Source: Crocosphaera watsonii WH 8501 | Lineage (GTDB): Bacteria > Cyanobacteriota > Cyanobacteriia > Cyanobacteriales > Microcystaceae | Length of the DNA: 33,195 nucleotides | Reading direction: 5' to 3' | Assembly: GCF_000167195.1 (NCBI RefSeq) | Contig: NZ_AADV02000024.1 | Span: forward strand, 1 to 33,195 | In this document: positions 9,109-18,420 of the stretch, piece by piece | Layout: every line of letters begins with the position of its first letter | Position numbering within the stretch: position 1 is the stretch's first letter | Made by a program: the position numbers and the translations under genes | Notes under the pieces: generated by a model | The model's database searches: none | The model's input: the letters and a program-made list of their open reading frames with translations, nothing else | Told to the model about the DNA's origin: nothing

Positions 9109-9148
9109 GGGGACAAGTATTTTTTGACAGGGGATAGAGTATTTTTTG
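9109..9148. promoter_or_regulatory. Direct repeat with 22-bp period in the nifP/nifB region
   Basis: GGGGACAAGTATTTTTTG (9109-9126) is repeated as GGGGATAGAGTATTTTTTG (9130-9148). The shared core AGTATTTTTTG starts at 9116 and 9138, exactly 22 bases apart, about two helical turns. Such spacing suggests a dimeric or tandem regulator site, for example for the nif activator CnfR/PatB. That assignment is inference only. Confidence 0.4.
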
Positions 9149-9359
9149 GGCTTGGGTTTTGTATTTATGTACTCAGGCATAATCAGCATCTAGCAAGACT
9201 TTGAAACCTTTTCTGTCCCTATAATAGCCCAAATGGGGGACTACTCAAAATTAAAAAACTATAAAGGGGCTATAAGTACCATCAAATCTAAGTTTTAGCT
9301 ATGTTATACCCCTTTCACTCGAACTTAAGCGGTTTGTAACAAATTTATCAACTAGAAAA

Positions 9360-9375
9360 TGTTACATTGGATACA
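9360..9375. promoter_or_regulatory. Possible NtcA-binding site
   Basis: TGTT-N8-TACA differs from the NtcA consensus TGTA-N8-TACA at one position. No TAN3T -10 box lies 22-23 bases downstream on the plus strand. On the minus strand the hexamer at that distance is TACAAA, close to TAN3T but not matching. It could therefore serve nifP, or act as an upstream site for nifB. Confidence 0.35.
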
Positions 9376-9956
9376 GAATTGAATTCCGTGACAGCACTGG
9401 GGAGGCAAGAGGAAGCTAACTCGGTGTTTCTTTTAAAAGTGAGGAGTGAATAGTGAATAGTGATCTTAAATTGGTGAGTGGTGAGTGGGAAATTAGAGGG
9501 AAAAAAGCCAAGAATAATAGGGTCAAAGCCTTACGTGATCAGACTTAGAGCCTGAGTACAGAAATGCCTGACTCCCTCTGTAAAAATACAGGAGCCTCCC
9601 CCAATAAATACCCGTACCCCGTACCCAAAAATTTTTTTTGTAGCCTCAAACCCTTGTATTTAGAGGGGTTGAGGATATGAGTACAGATTAAGTAATCCAA
9701 TCAATCCCAACCTACTCACAAACACCGGACCCAAAATGAGGGGGGTGGTATAAATGACATAACGCCGAAGACATACAGTTCATTGTTTTTATATTGCTCG
9801 TTATAAAGTCTTTGACTAATTCCTCTAACAACAATGGCAGCTTGGGCAACAACAGCATCATGAGATAAAAACTTTTCCTCTGTTTTTCCTATGTGCAGCC
9901 CTCATGCCTCTTGTTTTTAGTCAAACTTTAATCCATCCTCTAACTCACGGAATTCA

Positions 9957-11429
9957 ATGTTACAATCTACTGGTCTCATTAACCCTAACGCATCTACGGC
10001 TACAAAAGCGGCTCCTAAGGGGAACTCATTCATTCCCAATGCTAAAGGAGGTTGTGCTTGTCCTTCAAGTGGAGATAGCACACAGACTATAGATGCAAGG
10101 ATTCAAGAAAGAATAGCCAAACACCCTTGTTATAGTGAAGATGCTCATCATCACTACGCACGGATGCACGTTGCTGTTGCCCCTGCTTGTAACATTCAAT
10201 GCAACTATTGTAATCGTAAATATGACTGTGCTAACGAAAGTCGGCCAGGGGTGGTAAGTGAAGTATTAACCCCGGAAGAAGCGGCCCACAAAGCGTTAGT
10301 CATTGCAGGAAAAATTCCCCAAATGACGGTGTTAGGTATTGCAGGTCCTGGAGATCCCTTAGCTAACCCCAAACAAACATTTCGCACCTTTGAATTAGTA
10401 GCAGAACAAGCACCAGATATCAAACTCTGCTTATCCAGTAACGGGTTGATGTTACCCGAATATGTAGACCGCATCAAAGAATTGAACATCGATCACGTTA
10501 CTCTAACCATTAATATGATCGACCCAGAAATAGGAGAGAAAATTTATCCTTGGGTTCGGTATAATCGGAAACGTTATAAAGGAATAGAAGGCGTTAAAAT
10601 ACTTCATGAGAAACAAATGGAGTCCTTAGATGCCCTCAAAGAAGCGGACGTACTTTGCAAAGTCAACTCCGTAATGATCCCCGGCATTAACGATGAACAC
10701 CTAGCAGAAGTTAACCAAGTAATTCGTTCTAAAGGTGCATTCTTGCACAACATTATGCCCTTAATTTCTGCCCCTGAACACGGAACTCACTTCGGTTTAA
10801 CCGGACAAAGAGGACCCACCCCCAAAGAGCTAAAAGCTTTACAGGATAAGTGTTCTGGCAACATGAAAATGATGCGTCACTGCCGTCAATGTCGTGCTGA
10901 TGCTGTGGGTTTACTAGGAGAAGATCGTTCTCAAGAGTTTACCAAAGACAAATTCTTAGAAATGACTCCTGAATACGATCAGGCTAAACGTCAAGAAGTT
11001 CATGCAGGTATCGAAAAATTCAACGCCGAACTCAAAGCTGCCAAAGCTCTAAAACAGGCAGAAAAAGAGGCTAACGCACGGAAAATATTAGTTGCAGTAG
11101 CCACCAAAGGTAACCGTCTAGTTAACCAGCATTTCGGTCACGCTAAAGAATTCCAAATCTTTGAAGTAGATGGAACTGAGGTTAAATTTGTCGCTCACCG
11201 CAAAGTAGATCACTACTGTCAAAGTGGTTACGGTGAAGAAGCAACCCTGGACAACATTATTAAATCCATCTCCGACTGTAAAGGAGTTCTCGCCGCCAAA
11301 ATCGGTCCTTGTCCCCAAGAAGAACTACGGAAAGCTGGCTTAGAGCCTTACGAAGCCTACGACATCATCGATAACGTGGCCATTAACTTCTACAAAGATT
11401 ATATGCAGAAAGAAGCATTAGGAGTTTAA
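9957..11429 (+). CDS. nifB: NifB, FeMo-cofactor core (NifB-co) radical SAM synthase
   Basis: NifB fuses Fe-S clusters, inserts carbide and makes the 8Fe core of FeMo-co. The 490-residue product has the radical-SAM cysteines at C78, C82 and C85 (CNIQCNYC), the SAM-binding [12 protein letters not shown], and conserved [13 protein letters not shown] and [18 protein letters not shown] segments that bind the substrate clusters. A NifX-like C-terminal domain spans about 376-490 ([21 protein letters not shown]). The N terminus has a CACP motif around residue 33, normal for cyanobacterial NifB. Start ATG 9957 lacks a strong ribosome site. It opens the plus-strand nif unit; the next ORF starts three bases after its stop. 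All expected residues are intact. Confidence 0.95.
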   Translation: MLQSTGLINPNASTATKAAPKGNSFIPNAKGGCACPSSGDSTQTIDARIQERIAKHPCYSEDAHHHYARMHVAVAPACNIQCNYCNRKYDCANESRPGVVSEVLTPEEAAHKALVIAGKIPQMTVLGIAGPGDPLANPKQTFRTFELVAEQAPDIKLCLSSNGLMLPEYVDRIKELNIDHVTLTINMIDPEIGEKIYPWVRYNRKRYKGIEGVKILHEKQMESLDALKEADVLCKVNSVMIPGINDEHLAEVNQVIRSKGAFLHNIMPLISAPEHGTHFGLTGQRGPTPKELKALQDKCSGNMKMMRHCRQCRADAVGLLGEDRSQEFTKDKFLEMTPEYDQAKRQEVHAGIEKFNAELKAAKALKQAEKEANARKILVAVATKGNRLVNQHFGHAKEFQIFEVDGTEVKFVAHRKVDHYCQSGYGEEATLDNIIKSISDCKGVLAAKIGPCPQEELRKAGLEPYEAYDIIDNVAINFYKDYMQKEALGV

Positions 11430-11432
11430 TGT

Positions 11433-11633
11433 ATGCTCGATACCCTTAGCTATCGTCCTCAAAGTTCCCGAGTTTCCTCAAAAGGAAGTACCTCAACCCC
11501 CGTCATCAACCCCCCGAGTTCAACCCCAACGGAAACGGAAAACAACTGTAATACTTGTGTTGATGACTATTCTATTCCTCCCTGTACAGGGTTTTCCAAA
11601 GACTACAGTTGTTTTCCCGACCTCAACGATTAA
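11433..11633 (+). CDS. 66-aa four-cysteine protein in the usual fdxN position
   Basis: The frame starts three bases after the nifB stop and encodes 66 residues. The first 37 are Ser/Thr/Pro-rich; the end carries four cysteines (C39, C42, C51, C60) in the pattern CxxC-x8-C-x8-C, ending in an acidic PDLND. This is not a bacterial 2[4Fe-4S] ferredoxin of the FdxN type, which has about 110 residues and usually stands between nifB and nifS in cyanobacteria. The tight spacing to nifB suggests translational coupling and a true gene. Metal or Fe-S binding is inferred only from cysteine spacing. It could also be a remnant of a rearranged gene. Confidence 0.55.
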   Translation: MLDTLSYRPQSSRVSSKGSTSTPVINPPSSTPTETENNCNTCVDDYSIPPCTGFSKDYSCFPDLND

Positions 11634-11723
11634 TCTAGTACCGCTTTAAATCTATCCTAACGGGCTTAATCTGATTAATTAAGCCCCGACTGACCCCCAA
11701 ACCCTGACTTCTGGTAAAAACTG

Positions 11724-13133
11724 ATGACAGACTGTATTTATCTAGACAATAATGCAACCACTAAAATAGACGAAGAAGTAATAGGCGCAATGATGCCCTA
11801 TCTCACCATCTATTATGGTAACCCCTCCAGTATGCACAGCTTTGGGGGACAGGTAGCAAAAGCGGTTCAAAAGGCCAGGGAACAAGTGGCGGCCTTACTC
11901 GGGGCTGAACATTCAGAAATTATTTTTACCAGTTGCGGTACAGAAGGAGATAACGCAGCTATCTGTGCAGCCTTAACCGCTCAACCGGATAAACATCATA
12001 TTATTACTACAGAAGTCGAACACTCAGCGGTTTTAAATTTTTGCAAACATTTAGAAAAACAAGGTTATAGCGTTACTTATCTGGGAGTTGATAGTCAGGG
12101 AAGATTGGATCTCGGTGAAGTACAAGCAGCCTTAACCGGTAACACCGCTCTGGTGACCATGATGTACGCTAATAACGAGACAGGGGTTATTTTTCCTGTG
12201 GAAGAAGTAGGAAAACTGGCCAAAGAATATGGAGCCTTATTCCATGTAGATGCGGTGCAAGCAGTGGGCAAAGTACCCATGGATATGAGTAAGAGCAGCA
12301 TCGATCTCTTGACCCTATCTGGTCATAAACTTCATGCTCCCAAAGGTGTCGGTGCTTTATATGCACGTAAAGGAATCAATTTTCCTGCATTTATGATTGG
12401 GGGACATCAAGAAAGAGGCCGTCGGGGAGGAACCGAAAATGTCCCTGGTATTATTGCATTAGGAAAAGCTTGTGAGTTAGCACAATCTCACTTAGAAAAT
12501 CTCTCCCACGAAAGACAGTTAAGAGATTATTTAGAAACCAGCCTTTTAACCTTAATTAGCGATACCGTTGTAAATGGAACTACAGAAGAAAGATTAGCAA
12601 ATACAACCAATATTGCTTTTAAATATGTAGAAGGAGAAGGTATTTTATCGTCCCTGAATCAATACGGTATTTGTGCCTCAGCAGGTTCAGCTTGTACCTC
12701 CGGTTCCATGGAACCCTCCCATGTTTTAAAAGCCATGGGGCTGCCTAACAGTGTACTACAGGGTTCTATTCGGTTTAGTCTTTCTCGTTATACAACCCAA
12801 GAAGAGATTAACCGTGTCATTGAGATTGTACCCGATATTATCAGCCATTTGCGCTCAATCACTCCCAGAATAGAAGATGAGACAACTTCATCACCAACAA
12901 AAGAACAAGAAAAAGCAAACTTAATTCAACAAATCTTAGAAGAAGAAGTTAAACCCTTCCTAGCTCAAGATGGGGGAGACATAGACTTATACGATATCGA
13001 AGGGGATCTAGTGAAAGTAGTTCTCAAAGGAGCTTGTGATGCTTGTCCCAGTAGTACCGCCACCTTAAAACTGGCCATCGAAGCCAGATTAAAGGATCGG
13101 GTTGACCCAGAATTGACCGTAATTGCAGTGTAA
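11724..13133 (+). CDS. nifS: NifS cysteine desulfurase fused to NifU C-terminal domain
   Basis: Residues 1 to about 377 are a complete NifS: YLDNNATTKIDEE at the N terminus, PLP-binding lysine K202 in SGHKLHAPKG, and active-site cysteine C324 in SAGSACTSGSMEPSH. NifS releases sulfur from cysteine for Fe-S assembly. Instead of ending near residue 395-400, the frame passes through a short linker (about 378-395, rich in E, T, S) into a complete NifU C-terminal domain with the CDACPSS motif (C438, C441), which binds a transferable [4Fe-4S] cluster. The IscU-like scaffold and BFD-type [2Fe-2S] domains of NifU are absent, and no separate nifU occurs in the window. An in-frame deletion of about 220 codons joining nifS and nifU explains this; an assembly join is the alternative. 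Confidence 0.88.
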   Translation: MTDCIYLDNNATTKIDEEVIGAMMPYLTIYYGNPSSMHSFGGQVAKAVQKAREQVAALLGAEHSEIIFTSCGTEGDNAAICAALTAQPDKHHIITTEVEHSAVLNFCKHLEKQGYSVTYLGVDSQGRLDLGEVQAALTGNTALVTMMYANNETGVIFPVEEVGKLAKEYGALFHVDAVQAVGKVPMDMSKSSIDLLTLSGHKLHAPKGVGALYARKGINFPAFMIGGHQERGRRGGTENVPGIIALGKACELAQSHLENLSHERQLRDYLETSLLTLISDTVVNGTTEERLANTTNIAFKYVEGEGILSSLNQYGICASAGSACTSGSMEPSHVLKAMGLPNSVLQGSIRFSLSRYTTQEEINRVIEIVPDIISHLRSITPRIEDETTSSPTKEQEKANLIQQILEEEVKPFLAQDGGDIDLYDIEGDLVKVVLKGACDACPSSTATLKLAIEARLKDRVDPELTVIAV

Positions 13134-14453
<1,320 letters not shown>

Positions 14454-14459
14454 TCCCTC

Positions 14460-14478
14460 GGTTTAATTGCATTAAACC
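14460..14478 (+). promoter_or_regulatory. Hairpin immediately after nifH
   Basis: GGTTTAAT (14460-14467) pairs perfectly with ATTAAACC (14471-14478) around a 3-base loop, six bases after the nifH stop. No T-tract follows, so it is more likely a 3'-end stabiliser or processing point between nifH and nifD than a full terminator. This would fit the usual excess of nifH over nifDK transcript; that role is inferred. Confidence 0.55.
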
Positions 14479-14508
14479 TATCTCGCTGGGAAATGGGGGA
14501 GTTATATC

Positions 14509-14543
14509 GAAGTCAGAAGTGTGAAGTTTGAAGTCAGAAGTTT
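14509..14543. repeat. Heptad repeats between nifH and nifD, complementary to those before nifH
   Basis: Five heptads in a row read GAAGTCA, GAAGTGT, GAAGTTT, GAAGTCA, GAAGTTT. GAAGTCA is the reverse complement of the TGACTTC heptads at 13291-13318. The rest of the gap has a CCTTTTG/GCCTTTTGG run (about 14563-14582) and a C-rich run before nifD. Confidence 0.65.
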
Positions 14544-14649
14544 TCTTAATTATTTTGACCTTTTGCTTTTTGCCTTTTGGCTTGCACGTAACGCAAACCC
14601 CCCTAACCCCTTTCTATTCCTTCTATAATTCACTTTGAGAGGAAGACCT

Positions 14650-16086
14650 ATGGCAACCGTTGAAGAAAATAAGAAACTTATTGCCGACGTTCTGTCGACT
14701 TATCCCGAAAAAGCCGCCAAGAAACGTGCAAAACACCTTGGTGTTTACGAAGAAGGTAAAAGCGATTGTGGCGTAAAGTCTAACAAACAATCCTTACCTG
14801 GGGTCATGACCGCCCGTGGTTGTGCCTATGCAGGTTCAAAAGGGGTGGTTTGGGGTCCTATCAAAGATATGGTCCACATCTCTCACGGTCCTGTTGGTTG
14901 TGGTTACTATTCCTGGTCTGGTCGTCGTAACTACTACATTGGAACTACTGGGATCGATACCTTCGGTACCATCAACTTTACCTCCGATTTCCAAGAAAAG
15001 GATATTGTTTTTGGAGGAGATAAAAAACTCGCAAAAATCGTCGACGAAATCGAAGAATTATTCCCCCTCAATGGTGGTATCTCTGTTCAGTCAGAATGTC
15101 CCGTAGGGTTAATTGGGGATGACATAGAGGGTGTCGCTCGTCAGAAGTCCAAAGAAACCGGCAAAGGTATTATTCCTGTACGTTGTGAAGGTTTCCGTGG
15201 GGTTTCTCAGTCCTTAGGACACCACATCGCTAACGACATGATCCGTGACTGGGTGTTCCCTGCTGCGGAAAAAGAAGGTCTCGAGTTTGAAGAGACTCCT
15301 TATGACGTAGCCATTATCGGTGACTACAACATCGGTGGTGACGCTTGGTCTAGCCGTATCTTACTCGAAGAAATCGGTCTTCGTGTGGTAGCACAATGGT
15401 CTGGTGATGGTACTTTCACAGAAATGAAAGTTACCCCCAACGTGAAGTTGAATCTGATCCACTGTTACCGTTCCATGAACTACATCAGTCGTCACATGGA
15501 AGAAAAATACGGTATTCCCTGGTTAGAATACAACTTCTTTGGACCTAGCAAAATTGCTGAATCTTTAAGAGCGATCGCTGCACGCTTTGACGAGACTATT
15601 CAAGAAAAAGCTGAAGAAGTCATCAAGAAATACCAAAAACAGTGTGATGACATTCTGGCTAAATACCGTCCTCGTTTAGAAGGCAAAACCGTTATGATGA
15701 TGGTGGGTGGTTTACGTCCTCGTCACGTAGTTCCTGCTTTCAAAGACTTAGGCATGGAAATGATCGGTACCGGTTATGAATTCGCTCACGGTGACGATTA
15801 TAAGCGGACTTCTCACTACGTTAACGATGCTACCCTCATCTATGATGACGTAACCGCCTACGAATTCGAGGAATTCGTTAAAACCCTCAAACCAGACTTA
15901 GTTGCTTCTGGGGTTAAAGAGAAGTATGTCTTCCAAAAAATGGCACTTCCCTTCCGTCAAATGCACTCTTGGGATTACTCAGGACCTTACCACGGTTATG
16001 ATGGCTTCGCTATCTTCGCCCGTGATATGGACTTAGCCCTTAACAGTCCCACCTGGGGATTAGTTGGCACCCCTTGGAATAAATAG
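14650..16086 (+). CDS. nifD: NifD, nitrogenase MoFe protein alpha chain
   Basis: The 478-residue alpha subunit holds FeMo-co and half of the P-cluster. P-cluster ligands appear in [20 protein letters not shown] and [12 protein letters not shown]; the FeMo-co cysteine is in [11 protein letters not shown] and the histidine ligand in [15 protein letters not shown]. The start is ATG 14650 (MATVEENKK), preceded by GAGAGGAAG; an upstream in-frame TTG at 14635 is not needed. The gene is uninterrupted, unlike nifD of many heterocystous strains that carry an excision element. It lies about 200 bases after nifH and 209 bases before nifK, both gaps filled with tandem repeats. Confidence 0.98.
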   Translation: MATVEENKKLIADVLSTYPEKAAKKRAKHLGVYEEGKSDCGVKSNKQSLPGVMTARGCAYAGSKGVVWGPIKDMVHISHGPVGCGYYSWSGRRNYYIGTTGIDTFGTINFTSDFQEKDIVFGGDKKLAKIVDEIEELFPLNGGISVQSECPVGLIGDDIEGVARQKSKETGKGIIPVRCEGFRGVSQSLGHHIANDMIRDWVFPAAEKEGLEFEETPYDVAIIGDYNIGGDAWSSRILLEEIGLRVVAQWSGDGTFTEMKVTPNVKLNLIHCYRSMNYISRHMEEKYGIPWLEYNFFGPSKIAESLRAIAARFDETIQEKAEEVIKKYQKQCDDILAKYRPRLEGKTVMMMVGGLRPRHVVPAFKDLGMEMIGTGYEFAHGDDYKRTSHYVNDATLIYDDVTAYEFEEFVKTLKPDLVASGVKEKYVFQKMALPFRQMHSWDYSGPYHGYDGFAIFARDMDLALNSPTWGLVGTPWNK

Positions 16087-16097
16087 GAGAGGACATC

Positions 16098-16243
16098 ATG
16101 GGAGACTTTGGGGACTGGGGGACTTTGGGGACTGGGAGACTGGGAGACTGAGAGAAATGATTGATATATCTTTACCCTGTCATCCCGTCACCCCCTCGCC
16201 CCGTCACCCCCTCACCCCGTCACCCCCTCTCCCTCTCTCTCCT
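16098..16243. repeat. G-rich and C-rich tandem repeats between nifD and nifK
   Basis: A G-rich block (about 16098-16154, units like GGGGACT and GGGAGACT) is followed by a C-rich block of octads alternating GTCACCCC and CTCACCCC (16187-16226). The GTCACCCC octad recurs between nifE and nifN. The two blocks could pair in part in the mRNA and influence the nifD:nifK ratio; that is inference. An apparent ORF here (16064-16249) only reads through the repeats. Confidence 0.65.
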
Positions 16244-16295
16244 TTCTGAGTTTCTTTGTCTGAGATATCCATCCTAAATACCGGAGTTAATACTA

Positions 16296-17831
16296 ATGGC
16301 TCAAAACGTAAACAACATTAAGGACCACGTTGATCTGTTTCATCAGCCTGAGTACCAAGAACTGTTTGAAAATAAGAAACAGTTTGAAGGAATGCCCGAT
16401 GCTGAGAAAGTAAAAGAAGTGGCCGAATGGACCAAAACTTGGGAATATCGGGAAAAGAACTTTGCCCGTGAAGCCCTAACTATTAACCCTGCTAAAGCTT
16501 GTCAACCTTTGGGTTCTCTCTTAGCTGCCGTTGGGTTTGAAGGAACTTTACCCTTCGTTCACGGTTCTCAAGGTTGTGTGGCTTACTTCCGTACCCACTT
16601 AACCCGTCACTTCAAAGAACCTGTGAGTGCTGTTTCCTCTTCTATGACAGAAAACGCTGCGGTTTTCGGTGGATTAAGAAACATGGTGGACGGTTTAGCT
16701 AACGCTTACGCCCTCTACAAGCCCAAAATGATCGCCATCTGTACTACTTGTATGGCTGAGGTTATCGGGGATGACTTGGGTGCGTTCGTCGGTAATGCTC
16801 GTCAAGACGGGTCTATTCCTGATGATTTCCCTGTTCCTTTTGCTCATACTCCTAGTTTTGTGGGTTCCCACATCACTGGTTATGACAGCATGATGAAATC
16901 TATCTTGGATACCTTAACCGAAGGCAAGAAGGCTGAAACCACCAACGGTAAAATTAACTTCATTCCTGGGTTTGAAACCTATATTGGTAACCTACGGGAA
17001 CTAAAAAAAATCATCTCTGCGTTTGATTTAGATGCCACCATCTTAGGTGACCACGAAATGTACTTAGATTCTCCCAACTTAGGAGAATTTGAAATGTACC
17101 AAGAAGGTACCTCTTTAGAAGATGCGGCTGATTGTATCAACGCTGAAGCAACCATTACCCTACAAACCTACACCACTCCTAAAACTCGTAAAATGATCGA
17201 GACGCAGTGGAAGCAAAAAACCCTCACCTATCGTCCTTGGGGTATTAAAGCAACTGATGAGTTCATCATGGGCTTATCTGAGTTGACTGGCAAACCTATT
17301 CCTAAAGAGTTTGAACTTGCTCGTGGACGTGCCGTTGATGCTATGACCGATACTCAAGCTTGGCTACACGGTAAGAAAGCTGCGGTTTACGGTGATCCTG
17401 ATCTAGTTATGGGCTTATTACAGTTCATGTTAGAAATGGGGGTCGAACCAGTTCACGTCTTGGTTCACAACAGCACCAACGCCTTTGAAAAAGAAGCCAA
17501 AGAACTCTTAGAGTCTAGTCCCTTTGGACAAAATGCTACTGTTTGGGGTGGTAAAGATTTATGGCATATGCGTTCTTTACTGTTCACCGAACCTGTGGAC
17601 TTCATTGTTGGTAACTCCTACGCTAAGTATTTAGAGCGTGATACCAAGACTCCTTTAATTCGTATTGGCTATCCTATCTTCGATCGCCATCACTTACATC
17701 GCTACTCCACTATGGGGTACGAAGGGGCTATTAACCTCCTCAACTGGATCGCCAACGGAATTCTCGAGTCGTTGGATCGTAAGACAGATACTCCTGCTGT
17801 AACGGATATTTCTTTCGACTTAGTTCGTTAA
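16296..17831 (+). CDS. nifK: NifK, nitrogenase MoFe protein beta chain
   Basis: The 511-residue beta subunit completes the alpha2-beta2 MoFe protein and ligates the P-cluster. Ligand cysteines are seen in PAKACQPLGSLLA, HGSQGCVAYFRTHL and ICTTCMAEVIGDD. The N-terminal stretch NNIKDHVDLFHQPEYQELF is typical of cyanobacterial NifK. The C-terminal RIGYPIFDRHHLHRYSTMGYEGA is intact. ATG 16296 is preceded by CCGGAGTTAATACTA, giving a GGAG ribosome site. It is the third structural gene and is followed by a small Mo-nitrogenase-linked gene. Confidence 0.98.
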   Translation: MAQNVNNIKDHVDLFHQPEYQELFENKKQFEGMPDAEKVKEVAEWTKTWEYREKNFAREALTINPAKACQPLGSLLAAVGFEGTLPFVHGSQGCVAYFRTHLTRHFKEPVSAVSSSMTENAAVFGGLRNMVDGLANAYALYKPKMIAICTTCMAEVIGDDLGAFVGNARQDGSIPDDFPVPFAHTPSFVGSHITGYDSMMKSILDTLTEGKKAETTNGKINFIPGFETYIGNLRELKKIISAFDLDATILGDHEMYLDSPNLGEFEMYQEGTSLEDAADCINAEATITLQTYTTPKTRKMIETQWKQKTLTYRPWGIKATDEFIMGLSELTGKPIPKEFELARGRAVDAMTDTQAWLHGKKAAVYGDPDLVMGLLQFMLEMGVEPVHVLVHNSTNAFEKEAKELLESSPFGQNATVWGGKDLWHMRSLLFTEPVDFIVGNSYAKYLERDTKTPLIRIGYPIFDRHHLHRYSTMGYEGAINLLNWIANGILESLDRKTDTPAVTDISFDLVR

Positions 17832-17902
17832 TTAGGAAATCTGAAACGAGGGAGATCAGGATGATTCAGGGAGTTTCTACTCCCCCCCTCTCTCTTCGAG
17901 AA

Positions 17903-17923
17903 GGCAAAAGGCAAAAGGCAAAA
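17903..17923. repeat. Three tandem GGCAAAA heptads after nifK
   Basis: Three exact 7-mers GGCAAAA lie 71 bases after the nifK stop. Related CCTTTTG-type runs occur in the opposite orientation between nifH and nifD. This is another STRR family in this gene cluster. Confidence 0.6.
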
Positions 17924-18028
17924 GTTTGGAATTAATATTTTCTTCCCTTGCTTCCCCTGCACCCTCTGCTTCCTTTACTCTCAACAACTCTCTGCTACTA
18001 TTTTTAATCATAAGATGAGGAAATGGTT

Positions 18029-18331
18029 ATGACAAGTCCTACTCCTTATTCCACTAATAAAAGATTCACTCTCGACCCCCTTTCCCCCCTAAAACGCTGG
18101 CTAGAGCATTTAGAGATCAAAGATCGCTCTTTTGCTCATTTTATTTGTCGGGTGATTCCTTGTTCTTGTCCTTTTGAAAGAACAATAACGGTATTAGGTC
18201 ATAGGTTGTTCCACATTCCTCCTCTATGTAAATTGAATCCTTTTTACCACCAATTTGTGGGTTTACGACTCAAAGCATTGAGTTATCTTGCTGATGTTTG
18301 TGGTGAAAATGTTCAACATTATATTTGTTAA
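18029..18331 (+). CDS. Mo-dependent nitrogenase C-terminus family protein
   Basis: The 100-residue product contains the family core: LKRWLEHLEIKDRSFAHFIC, RVIPCSCPFERTI, LCKLNPFYHQFVGLRLKAL and a terminal LADVCGEN. Proteins of this Mo-dependent nitrogenase C-terminal family occur widely in cyanobacteria, often between nifK and nifE, and their role is not known. Six cysteines, including a CxC, are present. I place the start at 18029 (MTSPTPYS), eight bases after GAGG; an ATG six bases earlier is also in frame. The gene is in the same direction as nifK and nifE and likely part of that transcript. Confidence 0.82.
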   Translation: MTSPTPYSTNKRFTLDPLSPLKRWLEHLEIKDRSFAHFICRVIPCSCPFERTITVLGHRLFHIPPLCKLNPFYHQFVGLRLKALSYLADVCGENVQHYIC

Positions 18332-18346
18332 GTAATTGACAATAAT

Positions 18347-18388
18347 TAATTGTTAATTGTTAATTGTTAATTGTTAATTGTTAATTAC
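18347..18388. repeat. Tandem TAATTGT heptads before nifE
   Basis: Five exact copies of TAATTGT (18347-18381) plus a variant TAATTAC lie between the Mo-nitrogenase-linked gene and nifE. It is an AT-rich STRR heptad array. It ends 32 bases before the nifE start. Confidence 0.75.
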
Positions 18389-18420
18389 TAGGTCATTGGT
18401 AATTATTAGGGAATCCGGTC

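Larger units (their letters stand above)
8936..9956. other. Divergent nifP/nifB intergenic control region (1,021 bp)
   Basis: No convincing gene lies here. It holds the start regions of both nif transcription units and contains a 22-bp-period direct repeat (9109-9148), an NtcA-like box (9360-9375) and a small palindrome CTGTA-AAAA-TACAG (9578-9591). Low-complexity tandem runs occur at about 9440-9490 and 9605-9632. A short minus-strand stretch (about 9716-9876) reads as protein-like sequence without a good start and may be a gene remnant. Confidence 0.7.

Noticed and set aside
9171-9182. GTA-N6-TAC as an NtcA site
   Set aside because: The spacer is 6, not 8, bases.
8936-9956. tRNA or known small RNA in the nifP/nifB gap
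   Set aside because: I see no cloverleaf or recognisable RNA; only low-complexity and small palindromes.
9904-10092. 62-aa ORF at the start of nifB
   Set aside because: It overlaps nifB in another frame and has no family features or ribosome site.
14650-16086. nifD excision element, as in heterocystous cyanobacteria
   Set aside because: nifD is continuous and no recombinase gene is present.
16064-16249. 61-aa ORF between nifD and nifK
   Set aside because: It overlaps the end of nifD in another frame and otherwise translates tandem repeats.
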